Assembly: GCF_023051105.1 (NCBI RefSeq)
Contig: NZ_JALKIL010000002.1
Location: 175,361-239,360 of the forward strand
Direction of reading: 5' to 3'
Length of the DNA: 64,000 bases
Source of the DNA: Anaerobiospirillum sp. NML120449
GTDB taxonomy: Bacteria; Pseudomonadota; Gammaproteobacteria; Enterobacterales; Succinivibrionaceae
Shown here: positions 46,723 to 54,658 of the stretch, piece by piece
How positions within the stretch are numbered: the stretch's first letter is position 1
How the letters are laid out: each line of letters begins with the position of its first letter
Made by a program: the position numbers and the translations under genes
The notes under the pieces: model-generated
The model's database searches: none
Seen by the model: the letters and a program-made list of their open reading frames with translations, nothing else
What the model was told of the DNA's origin: nothing

Positions 46723-47265
46723 TTACTGCTTATTGAGAGCCTCAGCTTCCCTTTCTTTCTTGAGGGCAACCATCTTCTTGGTGATGCGGTCGCGTTTTAA
46801 GGTGCTGATGTGGTCCACAAAGACGTGGCCATTGAGATGATCGAGCTCATGCTGCATGCAGATAGCCAGCAGGCCGTCGGCATGGAACTCCTGATCATTG
46901 CCCTCTGCGTCCTTGGCCTTAAGTACAATCTTCTCGGCGCGCTCTACATCCTCATAGCACTGAGGAACGGACAGACAGCCCTCTTTGTAGACTGTAGTGC
47001 CTTCACGGGAGACGATTTCAGGGTTGATAAGAACGATGCGGTTGTGGTTCTCCTCGACTTCATCATCACCATCAACGATATCGATGGTAACTACACGGCG
47101 GCTTACACCGATCTGAGGGGCAGCAAGTCCGATACCTTCGTAGTGGTACATGCTGTCGAACATATCCTGAACCAGCTCCTTGAGCTCGTCATCAAAGACG
47201 GTAACTTCAGCAGCATGTTTTCTAAGTCTGTCATCAGGATATATAACGATTTCACGAACTGCCAT
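46723..47265 (-). CDS. def: Peptide deformylase
   Basis: A 180-residue metalloenzyme that removes the formyl group from nascent proteins. All three motifs are intact: GIGLAAPQIG, EGCLSVP (Cys ligand) and QHELDHLNG (two His ligands and catalytic Glu). The start at 47265 (MAVREIVIYPDDRLR) aligns with the E. coli protein; the frame is open for seven codons more without a better signal. A 234-bp GC-rich spacer separates it from fmt, where E. coli has only a few bases. Confidence 0.97.
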   Translation of the reverse strand: MAVREIVIYPDDRLRKHAAEVTVFDDELKELVQDMFDSMYHYEGIGLAAPQIGVSRRVVTIDIVDGDDEVEENHNRIVLINPEIVSREGTTVYKEGCLSVPQCYEDVERAEKIVLKAKDAEGNDQEFHADGLLAICMQHELDHLNGHVFVDHISTLKRDRITKKMVALKKEREAEALNKQ

Positions 47266-47912
47266 ATTATGCAAATGCCTCAACAATCTGATATTAATCC
47301 AGCAATTTTACCATGCCTGTCGGGCTGGCGTAAAAAGCCGGCCTTTTCTTATCACCCCGACAGCCATGATATGCCCGATCATGGCCATAACCATTTGCCC
47401 ATTTCACCATAAGCACCGCCAGGTCTGCCCCACGATTGCCGTAAAACCTTCTGTTTCTGCTATTTTGTGTGCCCTTTCCCCGCAAGAGTCCCAGCCAGCA
47501 CTCACCTCCCTTGTCAGCATGCCTCCCATGTCAGCGTACCTCGCATAGCTGCGAGCCGCTCTCCTGCCTGTAATACATGTTGCCCGGCACAGGCAAAACA
47601 CTGTAGCGGCCCTGAGCCCGCATGCATCAAAGGGCGGGCGCAGCTGCAGGTAATTTAAGCTCTGGCTTTTGTGCCGCCCCTGCAAAAGACTGGTATGATG
47701 TGCGCCCGTAATTGAGGGCGACACAGCTGACCACCTGGCTTAACAGCCATGGCAAAACCCACAGCAACAGCCTGTCCCCATCCGGCAAGGCCCTGAAAGA
47801 GCACGCAAGAGCCCGCAAGGCCACGCAATAGCCCTAAGGCCACGCAAGAGCCAGCAAGGCCCCATGCAGTTTATCCACACCCACAGCCAATATCAGCAGG
47901 TAAGTAGCTACC
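47266..47912. other. def-yrdD-like divergent spacer
   Basis: 647 bp without a gene; in E. coli dprA/smf and smg occupy this position. It holds a large inverted repeat (47317-47363, CTGTCGGG/CCCGACAG around AAAAAGCCGGCC) in the def leader and the degenerate 20-bp array at 47784-47861. Confidence 0.5.
47784..47861. repeat. Degenerate 19-20-bp tandem repeat upstream of the YrdD-like gene
   Basis: Units such as CGCAAGAGCCCGCAAGGCCA (47804), CGCAATAGCCCTAAGGCCA (47824) and CGCAAGAGCCAGCAAGGCC (47843), with a weaker copy before. It ends 52 bp upstream of the start codon. Confidence 0.7.
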
Positions 47913-49181
47913 ATGTCTAATCAGGAAAACAATCAGGACATTTCATCCATGCAGACAGACTCATTAGCCGTAAGCATTGAGCCTCAGTCTCTTGAAGATG
48001 AAAACAGCGGCCACGGCAAACCGTCACGCCAGCTGCCTGAATGCACCACCTCTGCCCCTGAGAAGACAGCCGGCGGCGCCGCCCCGGCAGCTGACATCAC
48101 AGCCGCTGCCGACCCTGCAACCGACGCAGAGCTCAAGGCCGGGGCAGCAGCTGCCAGTACCGCAGCCAGCACCTCGGGTTCAGCCGTGCCTGATGCAGCC
48201 GCAGTGACCGAGGGCGCCGCCCGGTCAGCTGATGGCGGTAACAGCGATGCTGATGCTGGTGCTTATGCTCATGGGGTAGAGGCTGTGGATACCCAGAGTG
48301 CTGCAGGCAGTGCCCGTATCATTCTGACCCGTCTTATCAGTGATGTTCAGAAGGACACTGAGGTAAGCCTGAGTGATGATGGTCAGGAGGATGTCGCCAG
48401 TGCAGTGCTGGGCCTTGATGATGAGCCTGTTGATGAAAGAACAGCCGTGGCCCGCATTCTGGCTGATGGCGCAGCTCGTGCTGCAGCCGCCTCCGAGGGC
48501 AGTGCCGGGGACGGTGCGGCCTCAGCTGACAGCAATGCAGGTGCCGCAGACGGGGCTGATAATGCCGGCAGGGTCTTTACTCCTCATTATGTGGAGGAGG
48601 GGCCTGAGCTCAGCCAGGCTGAACTTGATCGCTATAACAGAATGATGCTCAAGGAGGGCGACAACTGCCCTGCCTGTGGCAATGGCCGTCTGGTGCTGCG
48701 CAAAAATGAGCGCATCAGCTTCCTGGGCTGTTCCTGCTATCCAGCCTGCAAGATGCGCTACTTTACCAGCCATCTGAGCGCCGTTACTGTCATGAGGACC
48801 CTTGAGAGCCTGTGCCCTGACTGCAACTCGCCTCTGGCTGTCAAAAAGGGCCGTTACGGTCTTTTCATTGGCTGCACCAGCTATCCTGACTGCAATTACA
48901 CTTACCGTGAGGAGGATACAGTTGAGGAGATCAGCTGCCCTTCATGCATGGGAGGTCAGCTCGAGCGCCGTCGTGCCCGCTCAGGACGTACTTTCTATGG
49001 CTGCAACAGCTGGCCTGAGTGCGACTTCATTGTGCCGGGAGTACCGGTAGTAGACGAGTGTCCAGACTGCGGCTTCCCGGTACGTTACAAAAAGAAGGTC
49101 AAGGCTGGCACAGCTCTTATGTGCGCCAATCCTCTGTGCTCCAGCCGTCGCCGTCGCCGCCACAACATTATCGCTTCATGA
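47913..49181 (+). CDS. Topoisomerase-I-type zinc-ribbon protein, YrdD-like
   Basis: A 422-residue protein in two parts. Residues 1-245 are Ala/Asp/Ser/Gly-rich and probably disordered. Residues 250-410 carry four C4 zinc ribbons (Cys 252/255/273/279, 301/304/321/327, 342/345/364/370 and 383/386/404/409) of the kind found at the C-terminus of DNA topoisomerase I and in E. coli YrdD, followed by a basic SRRRRRHN. It has no topoisomerase catalytic domain. A role in nucleic-acid binding is likely. YrdD in E. coli lies in the same neighbourhood as def and tsaC but is only about 180 residues. The ribosome binding site is weak. Confidence 0.75.
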   Translation: MSNQENNQDISSMQTDSLAVSIEPQSLEDENSGHGKPSRQLPECTTSAPEKTAGGAAPAADITAAADPATDAELKAGAAAASTAASTSGSAVPDAAAVTEGAARSADGGNSDADAGAYAHGVEAVDTQSAAGSARIILTRLISDVQKDTEVSLSDDGQEDVASAVLGLDDEPVDERTAVARILADGAARAAAASEGSAGDGAASADSNAGAADGADNAGRVFTPHYVEEGPELSQAELDRYNRMMLKEGDNCPACGNGRLVLRKNERISFLGCSCYPACKMRYFTSHLSAVTVMRTLESLCPDCNSPLAVKKGRYGLFIGCTSYPDCNYTYREEDTVEEISCPSCMGGQLERRRARSGRTFYGCNSWPECDFIVPGVPVVDECPDCGFPVRYKKKVKAGTALMCANPLCSSRRRRRHNIIAS

Positions 49182-49202
49182 TCCACCTCATCGCGCCATC
49201 AT

Positions 49203-49234
49203 GCAGACGGCCGCCCATAAGGGCGGCCGTCTGC
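49203..49234 (+). terminator. Terminator of the YrdD-like gene
   Basis: A perfect 14-bp GC stem (GCAGACGGCCGCCC) with a 4-nt loop, 22 nt after the stop codon. The U tract is short (CTTT). Confidence 0.65.
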
Positions 49235-49322
49235 CTTTGAGAGTCAGTGACCGGCTGTCAGCAGCTGCCTGCAGTGCTCAATGCATGCATGCAAACGCCT
49301 GTCAGCTCTGAACGCTCTTATC

Positions 49323-49493
49323 TTAAGAGCCCCAGTAATTTTGAGTATTGGACGCCTTGCCTGACAGTAATGCGGCCATTCCTGCGGGGGTAAACTCATT
49401 GTTCAATGGCTTCACCCATGAGACAAAGTCAGGGTCCTCAGGCTGCAGGTCATTGATGTTTATCCTGTTTTTGCTTTCTTTGTTTTTATCCAT
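49323..49493 (-). CDS. Small hypothetical protein (56 aa)
   Basis: A short soluble protein of unknown function beginning MDKNKESKNRININDL and ending NTQNYWGS, hydrophilic at the start, with no membrane segment or known motif. AGGA lies about 9 nt upstream of the ATG. Its amino-acid composition is normal, unlike most spurious frames here. It follows the three large membrane-protein genes on the same strand after 112 bp, so it may belong to that operon. The stop codon lies inside a GCTCTTA/TAAGAGC hairpin. I recognise no family. Confidence 0.5.
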   Translation of the reverse strand: MDKNKESKNRININDLQPEDPDFVSWVKPLNNEFTPAGMAALLSGKASNTQNYWGS

Positions 49494-49605
49494 TTTCCTT
49501 TTTCCTGGCAAAGCGCACACAGACAGACCGGACACTTAAGGCAGAGACACAGTCTGGTAAGACCGCATCGACATCAGTAATGGCTGAGAGGTCTGCTGAG
49601 GGCGA

Positions 49606-52023
49606 TCAGTGTCCAAATGGAGTAAAAATCCTGTACATATCCACCATCAGCTCAGGGTTCATTTCATTGAAAATGGTTCCCATATGTGGAAGGATGTTGT
49701 AGCTGTAGCTGAAAGAAATGAGCAGACCGATGGCTGCAGTCTTAAGCAGGAGAAACATGGCCAGAGCATAGAGGGCTGAGTGTGACCATGAATATGAGCT
49801 GTCCGTGCAGCTTTTGTCCATGCTGCCCGTCGTGCTGCTGTATGCGCTTACTGGAGTTGCAGTCACATGGGTATCTGCTCTTTGAGTACCAAAGTTCAGT
49901 ACAGTCAGCACCAGAGCCAGGTATGAGCAAGGGGTGGCTATGTCGTTCAGATATCGGCTGAACAAACCTGCGTTGTAGTAGGAGAGGTAAGCAAGGAAAA
50001 CCATGGCTGCTGCAGTCAGAGCAGTGGAGTAACGCAGGGCTGAGGTGCGCCTTGAAGCCATGGTCATACGAGCCGTCATCTCCTGGTCATTGCCTGAAGA
50101 TGGAAGGCCGGCAGCAAGAGCTGACAGTGTTCTGTGGCTTCTTAAGGCCAGGAACAGGGACCAGAAGACAGGCAGAGTAAACAGGGAGATACGGTCCATG
50201 TCGCTTAGCATGTTTCCGTAATCGTTATAGCTTGTGCTGTTGGCAAAAACGAAAGGGAACTCACGGACCCATACCAGTGGCTCGGCAAAGAAGTTGAAGA
50301 GCACGTTTTTCAGATGGGCAATGCCAAACACTATTCCCTTGGAACGCACGTCATCACCCGTAAACTGATAGGTCTGACCAAACTCGCTTATGGAGTCAAA
50401 TCTTATGTAGTTGTAGTACATAATCAGCACGGCGCCGATCAGGACAGGAACTGCGGTAAACAGGCTGTCCTTGAGCAGAGCTGAGAGCTGCAGACTGCTC
50501 AGCAGGCGTCTGGTGTGGCTGACTTGTGGCTGCAGCTGAGTATCCCTGTCCGTGTAGTTTTCTCTGATGATGAGAGCTATGGCCGGGATGCTTAGAACAA
50601 TCATAAAAATCAGCACCAGAGGACGTGAACTGACCAGCATGGGCACACTTATGCCTGCAACAAGGAGCATCAGCCTGGTACGCAGGGTACTGTTTGTCGG
50701 CTCTTTACCGGAATGACGAGCCGGAGTAAGCAAAGAATACAGGGACGCAAGAAATACAGACAGCCATGTCATGGCAGCGAGGTATGGCAGGTAGTAAAAG
50801 CTCAGTCCCACATAGAGCATCCATATCAGGGTTCCGCACATGGCCGCGACCTGGGCTGACATGTAGATGAGCATGTTAGGACGAGCTGCATATACCCTGA
50901 CCATTGTACGGTATGCCCAGAGCAGGGCCATCACTGCCATAATGCTCATCAGATACATGGACAGGGCCGGAGAGGGCACCATACCCGTCAGGGCATAGAC
51001 AGGGGCGAAAACCATAATCAGGGGAGCAATACCAAAATAGACAAAGTAACGTCCCTCGTAATAAGGGCGATCGAAGGTGTATCTGGCTCCTGAAAGAATT
51101 CTTGCTGATGGATCCCATGGGTTATCAATTGCTTTGAGAGCAGGATCCACAAAGACATTGATATTTACCTTGCCTTTGAGCAGGGCGGCCAGCAGCTGAT
51201 CGTAGGCTCCGGCATTGCTGGTCTCCTCGATGCTTTCCGGCAGTTTGTAAAGCAGAGTACGGTCAAGGCTGGTGACAGGGTATACGCCCTCACCATTAAC
51301 ATCGAATATCCATGGAAGGCAGTTGGAAGGATGGGTTGCCCAGAAAAAGAAAGTGCAGATGCCAAGAGCCAGAGCCAGTACGCCATGGTCAGCTACACGG
51401 TGGGCGATACGGCTTTCATCAAAGACCAGACGGTACAGTCTGAAGCGCAAAACGGCGCAGAAAACTCCCAGAATGGCCATCATGCCCAGCATGCGTACCC
51501 ATGACAGGTTCAGAGGCTCGGGAACGTTAATCTCAAGGCCGGTCAGTGCAAAGATGAATGCGCTGTTGGCTGTAGCAGTAACTTTCAGTCCGGTAACAAC
51601 TTTGTCAGAGTCGCTGTTGTTCAGATGCAGCAGAGCTGTGTTCTGGTCGGTGTCGGCCGGATTGATTCTGGTTGAGCTGACCAGCCTGAAATCATCACCT
51701 TCAAAGCGTACATGGAGTGTCATGGTGACGGCTTTACCGTAGTTGGCTGTGGTAGTCAGCTGGACATTGGCAATCTTCTGCCTGAGGTCATTGAGAGTAA
51801 GCTCGTTTGCCTCTCCGTTCATAACCAGAGCACGGACCTTGTACTGTTCATGAACCGGCAGCTCAAAAGCACGATGGGCAAAAGAGTCATGACCTGACTT
51901 GCCATAAAAGAAGTGATGGTTGAATACCAGCAGCTCGGCAGCAAGGGACAGAAACAGTATCAGTGCGCCGATAATGAGGCTTCCTGCAGGTTCACCTGAG
52001 AGTAATTTGTTAAAGGCTTTCAT
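49606..52023 (-). CDS. Polytopic membrane protein, paralogue A (GT-C-like, unknown)
   Basis: An 805-residue integral membrane protein. After the first helix (about 18-35, AAELLVFNHHFF) comes a beta-rich extracytoplasmic domain (about 45-170) ending in VPEPLNLSWVRML, then many helices. A large loop near 270-335 has YDQLLAALLKGKVNINVFVDP, DNPWDPSAR and RPYYEGRYFVYFG. This pattern resembles uncharacterised membrane glycosyltransferase-like proteins of Firmicutes and Bifidobacterium with DNPYDP and YYNGKYYVYFG; I infer a GT-C-type transferase. The C-terminus is NEMNPELMVDMYRIFTPFGH. The start at 52023 is chosen because it aligns with paralogue B; the frame is open 28 codons further. No GT-A domain or sugar-binding motif is evident. 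Confidence 0.7.
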   Translation of the reverse strand: MKAFNKLLSGEPAGSLIIGALILFLSLAAELLVFNHHFFYGKSGHDSFAHRAFELPVHEQYKVRALVMNGEANELTLNDLRQKIANVQLTTTANYGKAVTMTLHVRFEGDDFRLVSSTRINPADTDQNTALLHLNNSDSDKVVTGLKVTATANSAFIFALTGLEINVPEPLNLSWVRMLGMMAILGVFCAVLRFRLYRLVFDESRIAHRVADHGVLALALGICTFFFWATHPSNCLPWIFDVNGEGVYPVTSLDRTLLYKLPESIEETSNAGAYDQLLAALLKGKVNINVFVDPALKAIDNPWDPSARILSGARYTFDRPYYEGRYFVYFGIAPLIMVFAPVYALTGMVPSPALSMYLMSIMAVMALLWAYRTMVRVYAARPNMLIYMSAQVAAMCGTLIWMLYVGLSFYYLPYLAAMTWLSVFLASLYSLLTPARHSGKEPTNSTLRTRLMLLVAGISVPMLVSSRPLVLIFMIVLSIPAIALIIRENYTDRDTQLQPQVSHTRRLLSSLQLSALLKDSLFTAVPVLIGAVLIMYYNYIRFDSISEFGQTYQFTGDDVRSKGIVFGIAHLKNVLFNFFAEPLVWVREFPFVFANSTSYNDYGNMLSDMDRISLFTLPVFWSLFLALRSHRTLSALAAGLPSSGNDQEMTARMTMASRRTSALRYSTALTAAAMVFLAYLSYYNAGLFSRYLNDIATPCSYLALVLTVLNFGTQRADTHVTATPVSAYSSTTGSMDKSCTDSSYSWSHSALYALAMFLLLKTAAIGLLISFSYSYNILPHMGTIFNEMNPELMVDMYRIFTPFGH

Positions 52024-52176
52024 GGGTACTGTCTCAATTAGGGGCCTGTTGTCATGGATTGATTTCATTGCATTAGAGCTCTGTCTTTCGAGTGCTGTTA
52101 CAGTCATTTCCGGTGTTTACATGCTCAGCGCGCAAGTCGGCCGGCACATGTTCAACTCTCTGTGGCAGGTCTGCTG

Positions 52177-54591
52177 CTACTGGCCAAATGGGGTAAATAC
52201 CCTGTACATATCAAGCATCAGTCCCGGATTCATCTCATTAAAGGCTGTGCCCAGATCAAGCAGCAGCTCGTAGGTGCTGGTAAAAGGCAGCAGCAAACCA
52301 ATCAGCAGGGACTTGAGCAGCAGGAAGACGGTCAGACCGTAAATCAGTGAGCAGCTCCAGCTGGTGCCTGCTAAAGCCTGCGGTAACGACCCGGCCACAG
52401 CAGACTTACTGCAGGATGACTCAACATGCGGCACAGTGGCAGTGCCAGAACTCATGAATCCTGTGTTGAGAAGAACCAGAACTACGGCCAGGTAAGATCC
52501 TGCAGTTGCCATCTCGCACAGATAGCGACTGAGCACAGCTGCGTTGTAGTAGGACAGATAAACAAGGAAAACAATGGCAAATGCAGTCAGAAAAGCTGTG
52601 GTTTTGAGCATGCTCATGCGCTTTTCCATGACTTTGAGCTGAATATCAAAGCCCGGTGTGTCATTGAGGTGTTTATAGATTCGGATATGACGGATACTGC
52701 ACTCAAGCATTGCCCTTCTTGAGCGCATCATCAGAAACAGAGACCAGAAGACAGGTATTGAGAATAGAGAAACACGGTCAAAGTCCATGACCAGGTTTCC
52801 ATGATCGTAATAGTGGTCGATATTGGCGAATACGAAAGGAAACTCCCTGATATAGTCCAGGGGCTCAAACAGGAAGTAGTACACAGCAGAGCGCAGATGC
52901 GCCCATCCGAAGAAAAGTCCTTTTGACTTCACGTCGTCTCCTGTGAACTGGTAGGTCTGACCAAACTCTGTCACTGAATCAAAACGTACATAGTTGTAGT
53001 ACATAATCACAGCGGCGCCGACCATTACAGGGACCAGGGCAAACATGGCGTCTTTGAGCGCGGCTGTGTAGTTGATGCGGGGCTGGGAAAGATCAGTTGC
53101 TGACTGGTCTTTGCGTAAGCTGTAGTTTTCTCTTACCAGCAGGATGATGGCAGGTATGCTCAGTGCCAGAAGAGCTGCAAGGGCCAGAGGTCGTGACCAC
53201 ACCAGCATGGGGACGCTGATACCGGCCAGAAGCAGCAGCGCTCTGGTTTGTAACTGACTGCGCGGGCGGTGTTCATCCGGGGATAAAACCGGTCTGAAAA
53301 GAGAGTACAGACTGCCCACATAAAGTGACATCCAGGTCATGGCCGCCAGGTATGGCAGGTAGTAGAAGCTAAGACCAATCTGGATAAGCCAGAGCAGTGT
53401 TCCACTGAGAGCTGCAGCCTGTACCAGCATATACATGAGCAGGTTGGGGTATGGCACCAGGGTACGTACCAGGACTCTGTATGCCCATAGAACAGAAAGC
53501 ACAGCCATCATGGCAAGCAGATATACAGACAGGGCCGGAGACGGGATCATGCCGGTCAGGGCGTAGCATGGGGCATAAACCATGATGAGAGGAGCTGGAC
53601 CGAAGTAGACAAAGTACTGGCCATTGTAGTAAGGCCGATCCCAGGTGTAGCGTGTACCGGCGGCATCGCGTGCTGACGGATCCCATGGGTTTTCAAGGGT
53701 GGCGAGTTTGGGATCAACAAACACGTTAATGCTGACTTTTCCTTTGAGCAGAGATGACAGCAGCTGCTCGTATGGGCCTGCAAGATTGTTCTCCTCAACT
53801 GTCTGAGGCAGAGGATAAAGCATGGTGCGCTCTTCATTGTTAAAGGGATAAAGCCCCTCACCATTGAAGTCAAAGGCCCAGGCCCTGGTGTTATAAGGGC
53901 TGGTTGCCATGAAAAACAGGGTGCATATGCATGCAGCACAGGCAATGACCACATAGTTCATGGCTCTGTGAGCGCGCCTGCTCTCATCAAAAATAATCAG
54001 GTATACCTTGTATCTTCTGATGAAGAACAGGGCAGAGGCAGCCATAAAGAGCACAAGTACTCTGATCCATGAAAAGTGCAGCTTTTCAGGGGCATTAAAG
54101 TCAATATTCGTGATGCCAATGATGAAAGGATTGGGACTGGATGCAGTAATCCTGACTGCAGAGAAAGTCTTTTCAGAGTCTGCATGATTGAGATGGATGA
54201 GAGCTGTTCTCTGGTCCTGGCGGCCGGGATTGACTCTGGTGGCGCCCAGAGTAATGAACTGACCGTTCTGCTCACGGGCCTGAAAAGTGAAAGTAATGAC
54301 TCTTTCATCATTGAGGGTAGTAGTGAGCATGATGTTGGCAAGACGGCTGTTTACCGAGTTAAGGGTCAGTTCATTGTTTTCAGAGCTCATGACCACAACC
54401 CGGGCGCCATGTTCTTTGCTTACTGGTATTTCAAAGGCTCTCTGCTCATATCCAGAGCCTGAGACCCGGCCAAAGAAGAAGTGATGGTTAAAGACCAGCA
54501 GCTCTGCTGCCAGAGTAATTACAAACAGCAGAAAGCAGGCAGCAATATTCCCGGCCGGGCCTTTCTCAAACAGTTTGATTACAGAGTTCAT
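52177..54591 (-). CDS. Polytopic membrane protein, paralogue B (GT-C-like, unknown)
   Basis: An 804-residue close paralogue of the gene downstream, alike over the full length. Shared landmarks are AAELLVFNHHFFFG (28-41), the extracytoplasmic domain (about 45-170), PEKLHFSWIRVL (168-179), a loop with ENPWDPSAR (300-308) and RPYYNGQYFVYFG (319-331), FEPLDYIREFPFVFAN and the C-terminal NEMNPGLMLDMYRVFTPFGQ. It lies 67 bp after paralogue C and 153 bp before paralogue A. GAGAT is found about 7 nt before the ATG. Compared with A it has a longer cytoplasmic loop in its last third. Probably inner membrane; substrate unknown. Confidence 0.7.
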   Translation of the reverse strand: MNSVIKLFEKGPAGNIAACFLLFVITLAAELLVFNHHFFFGRVSGSGYEQRAFEIPVSKEHGARVVVMSSENNELTLNSVNSRLANIMLTTTLNDERVITFTFQAREQNGQFITLGATRVNPGRQDQRTALIHLNHADSEKTFSAVRITASSPNPFIIGITNIDFNAPEKLHFSWIRVLVLFMAASALFFIRRYKVYLIIFDESRRAHRAMNYVVIACAACICTLFFMATSPYNTRAWAFDFNGEGLYPFNNEERTMLYPLPQTVEENNLAGPYEQLLSSLLKGKVSINVFVDPKLATLENPWDPSARDAAGTRYTWDRPYYNGQYFVYFGPAPLIMVYAPCYALTGMIPSPALSVYLLAMMAVLSVLWAYRVLVRTLVPYPNLLMYMLVQAAALSGTLLWLIQIGLSFYYLPYLAAMTWMSLYVGSLYSLFRPVLSPDEHRPRSQLQTRALLLLAGISVPMLVWSRPLALAALLALSIPAIILLVRENYSLRKDQSATDLSQPRINYTAALKDAMFALVPVMVGAAVIMYYNYVRFDSVTEFGQTYQFTGDDVKSKGLFFGWAHLRSAVYYFLFEPLDYIREFPFVFANIDHYYDHGNLVMDFDRVSLFSIPVFWSLFLMMRSRRAMLECSIRHIRIYKHLNDTPGFDIQLKVMEKRMSMLKTTAFLTAFAIVFLVYLSYYNAAVLSRYLCEMATAGSYLAVVLVLLNTGFMSSGTATVPHVESSCSKSAVAGSLPQALAGTSWSCSLIYGLTVFLLLKSLLIGLLLPFTSTYELLLDLGTAFNEMNPGLMLDMYRVFTPFGQ

Positions 54592-54658
54592 GTTCTTATC
54601 TCAGGTTTGGGCGTATTAATGGTGCCGCAGTAAGCTGACGCAGGCACATGTCTGCAGG

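Noticed and set aside
47871..47879. Perfect DnaA box TTATCCACA
   Set aside because: A single copy; roughly half a match is expected by chance in 64 kb on both strands, and no dnaA, dnaN or box cluster is nearby.
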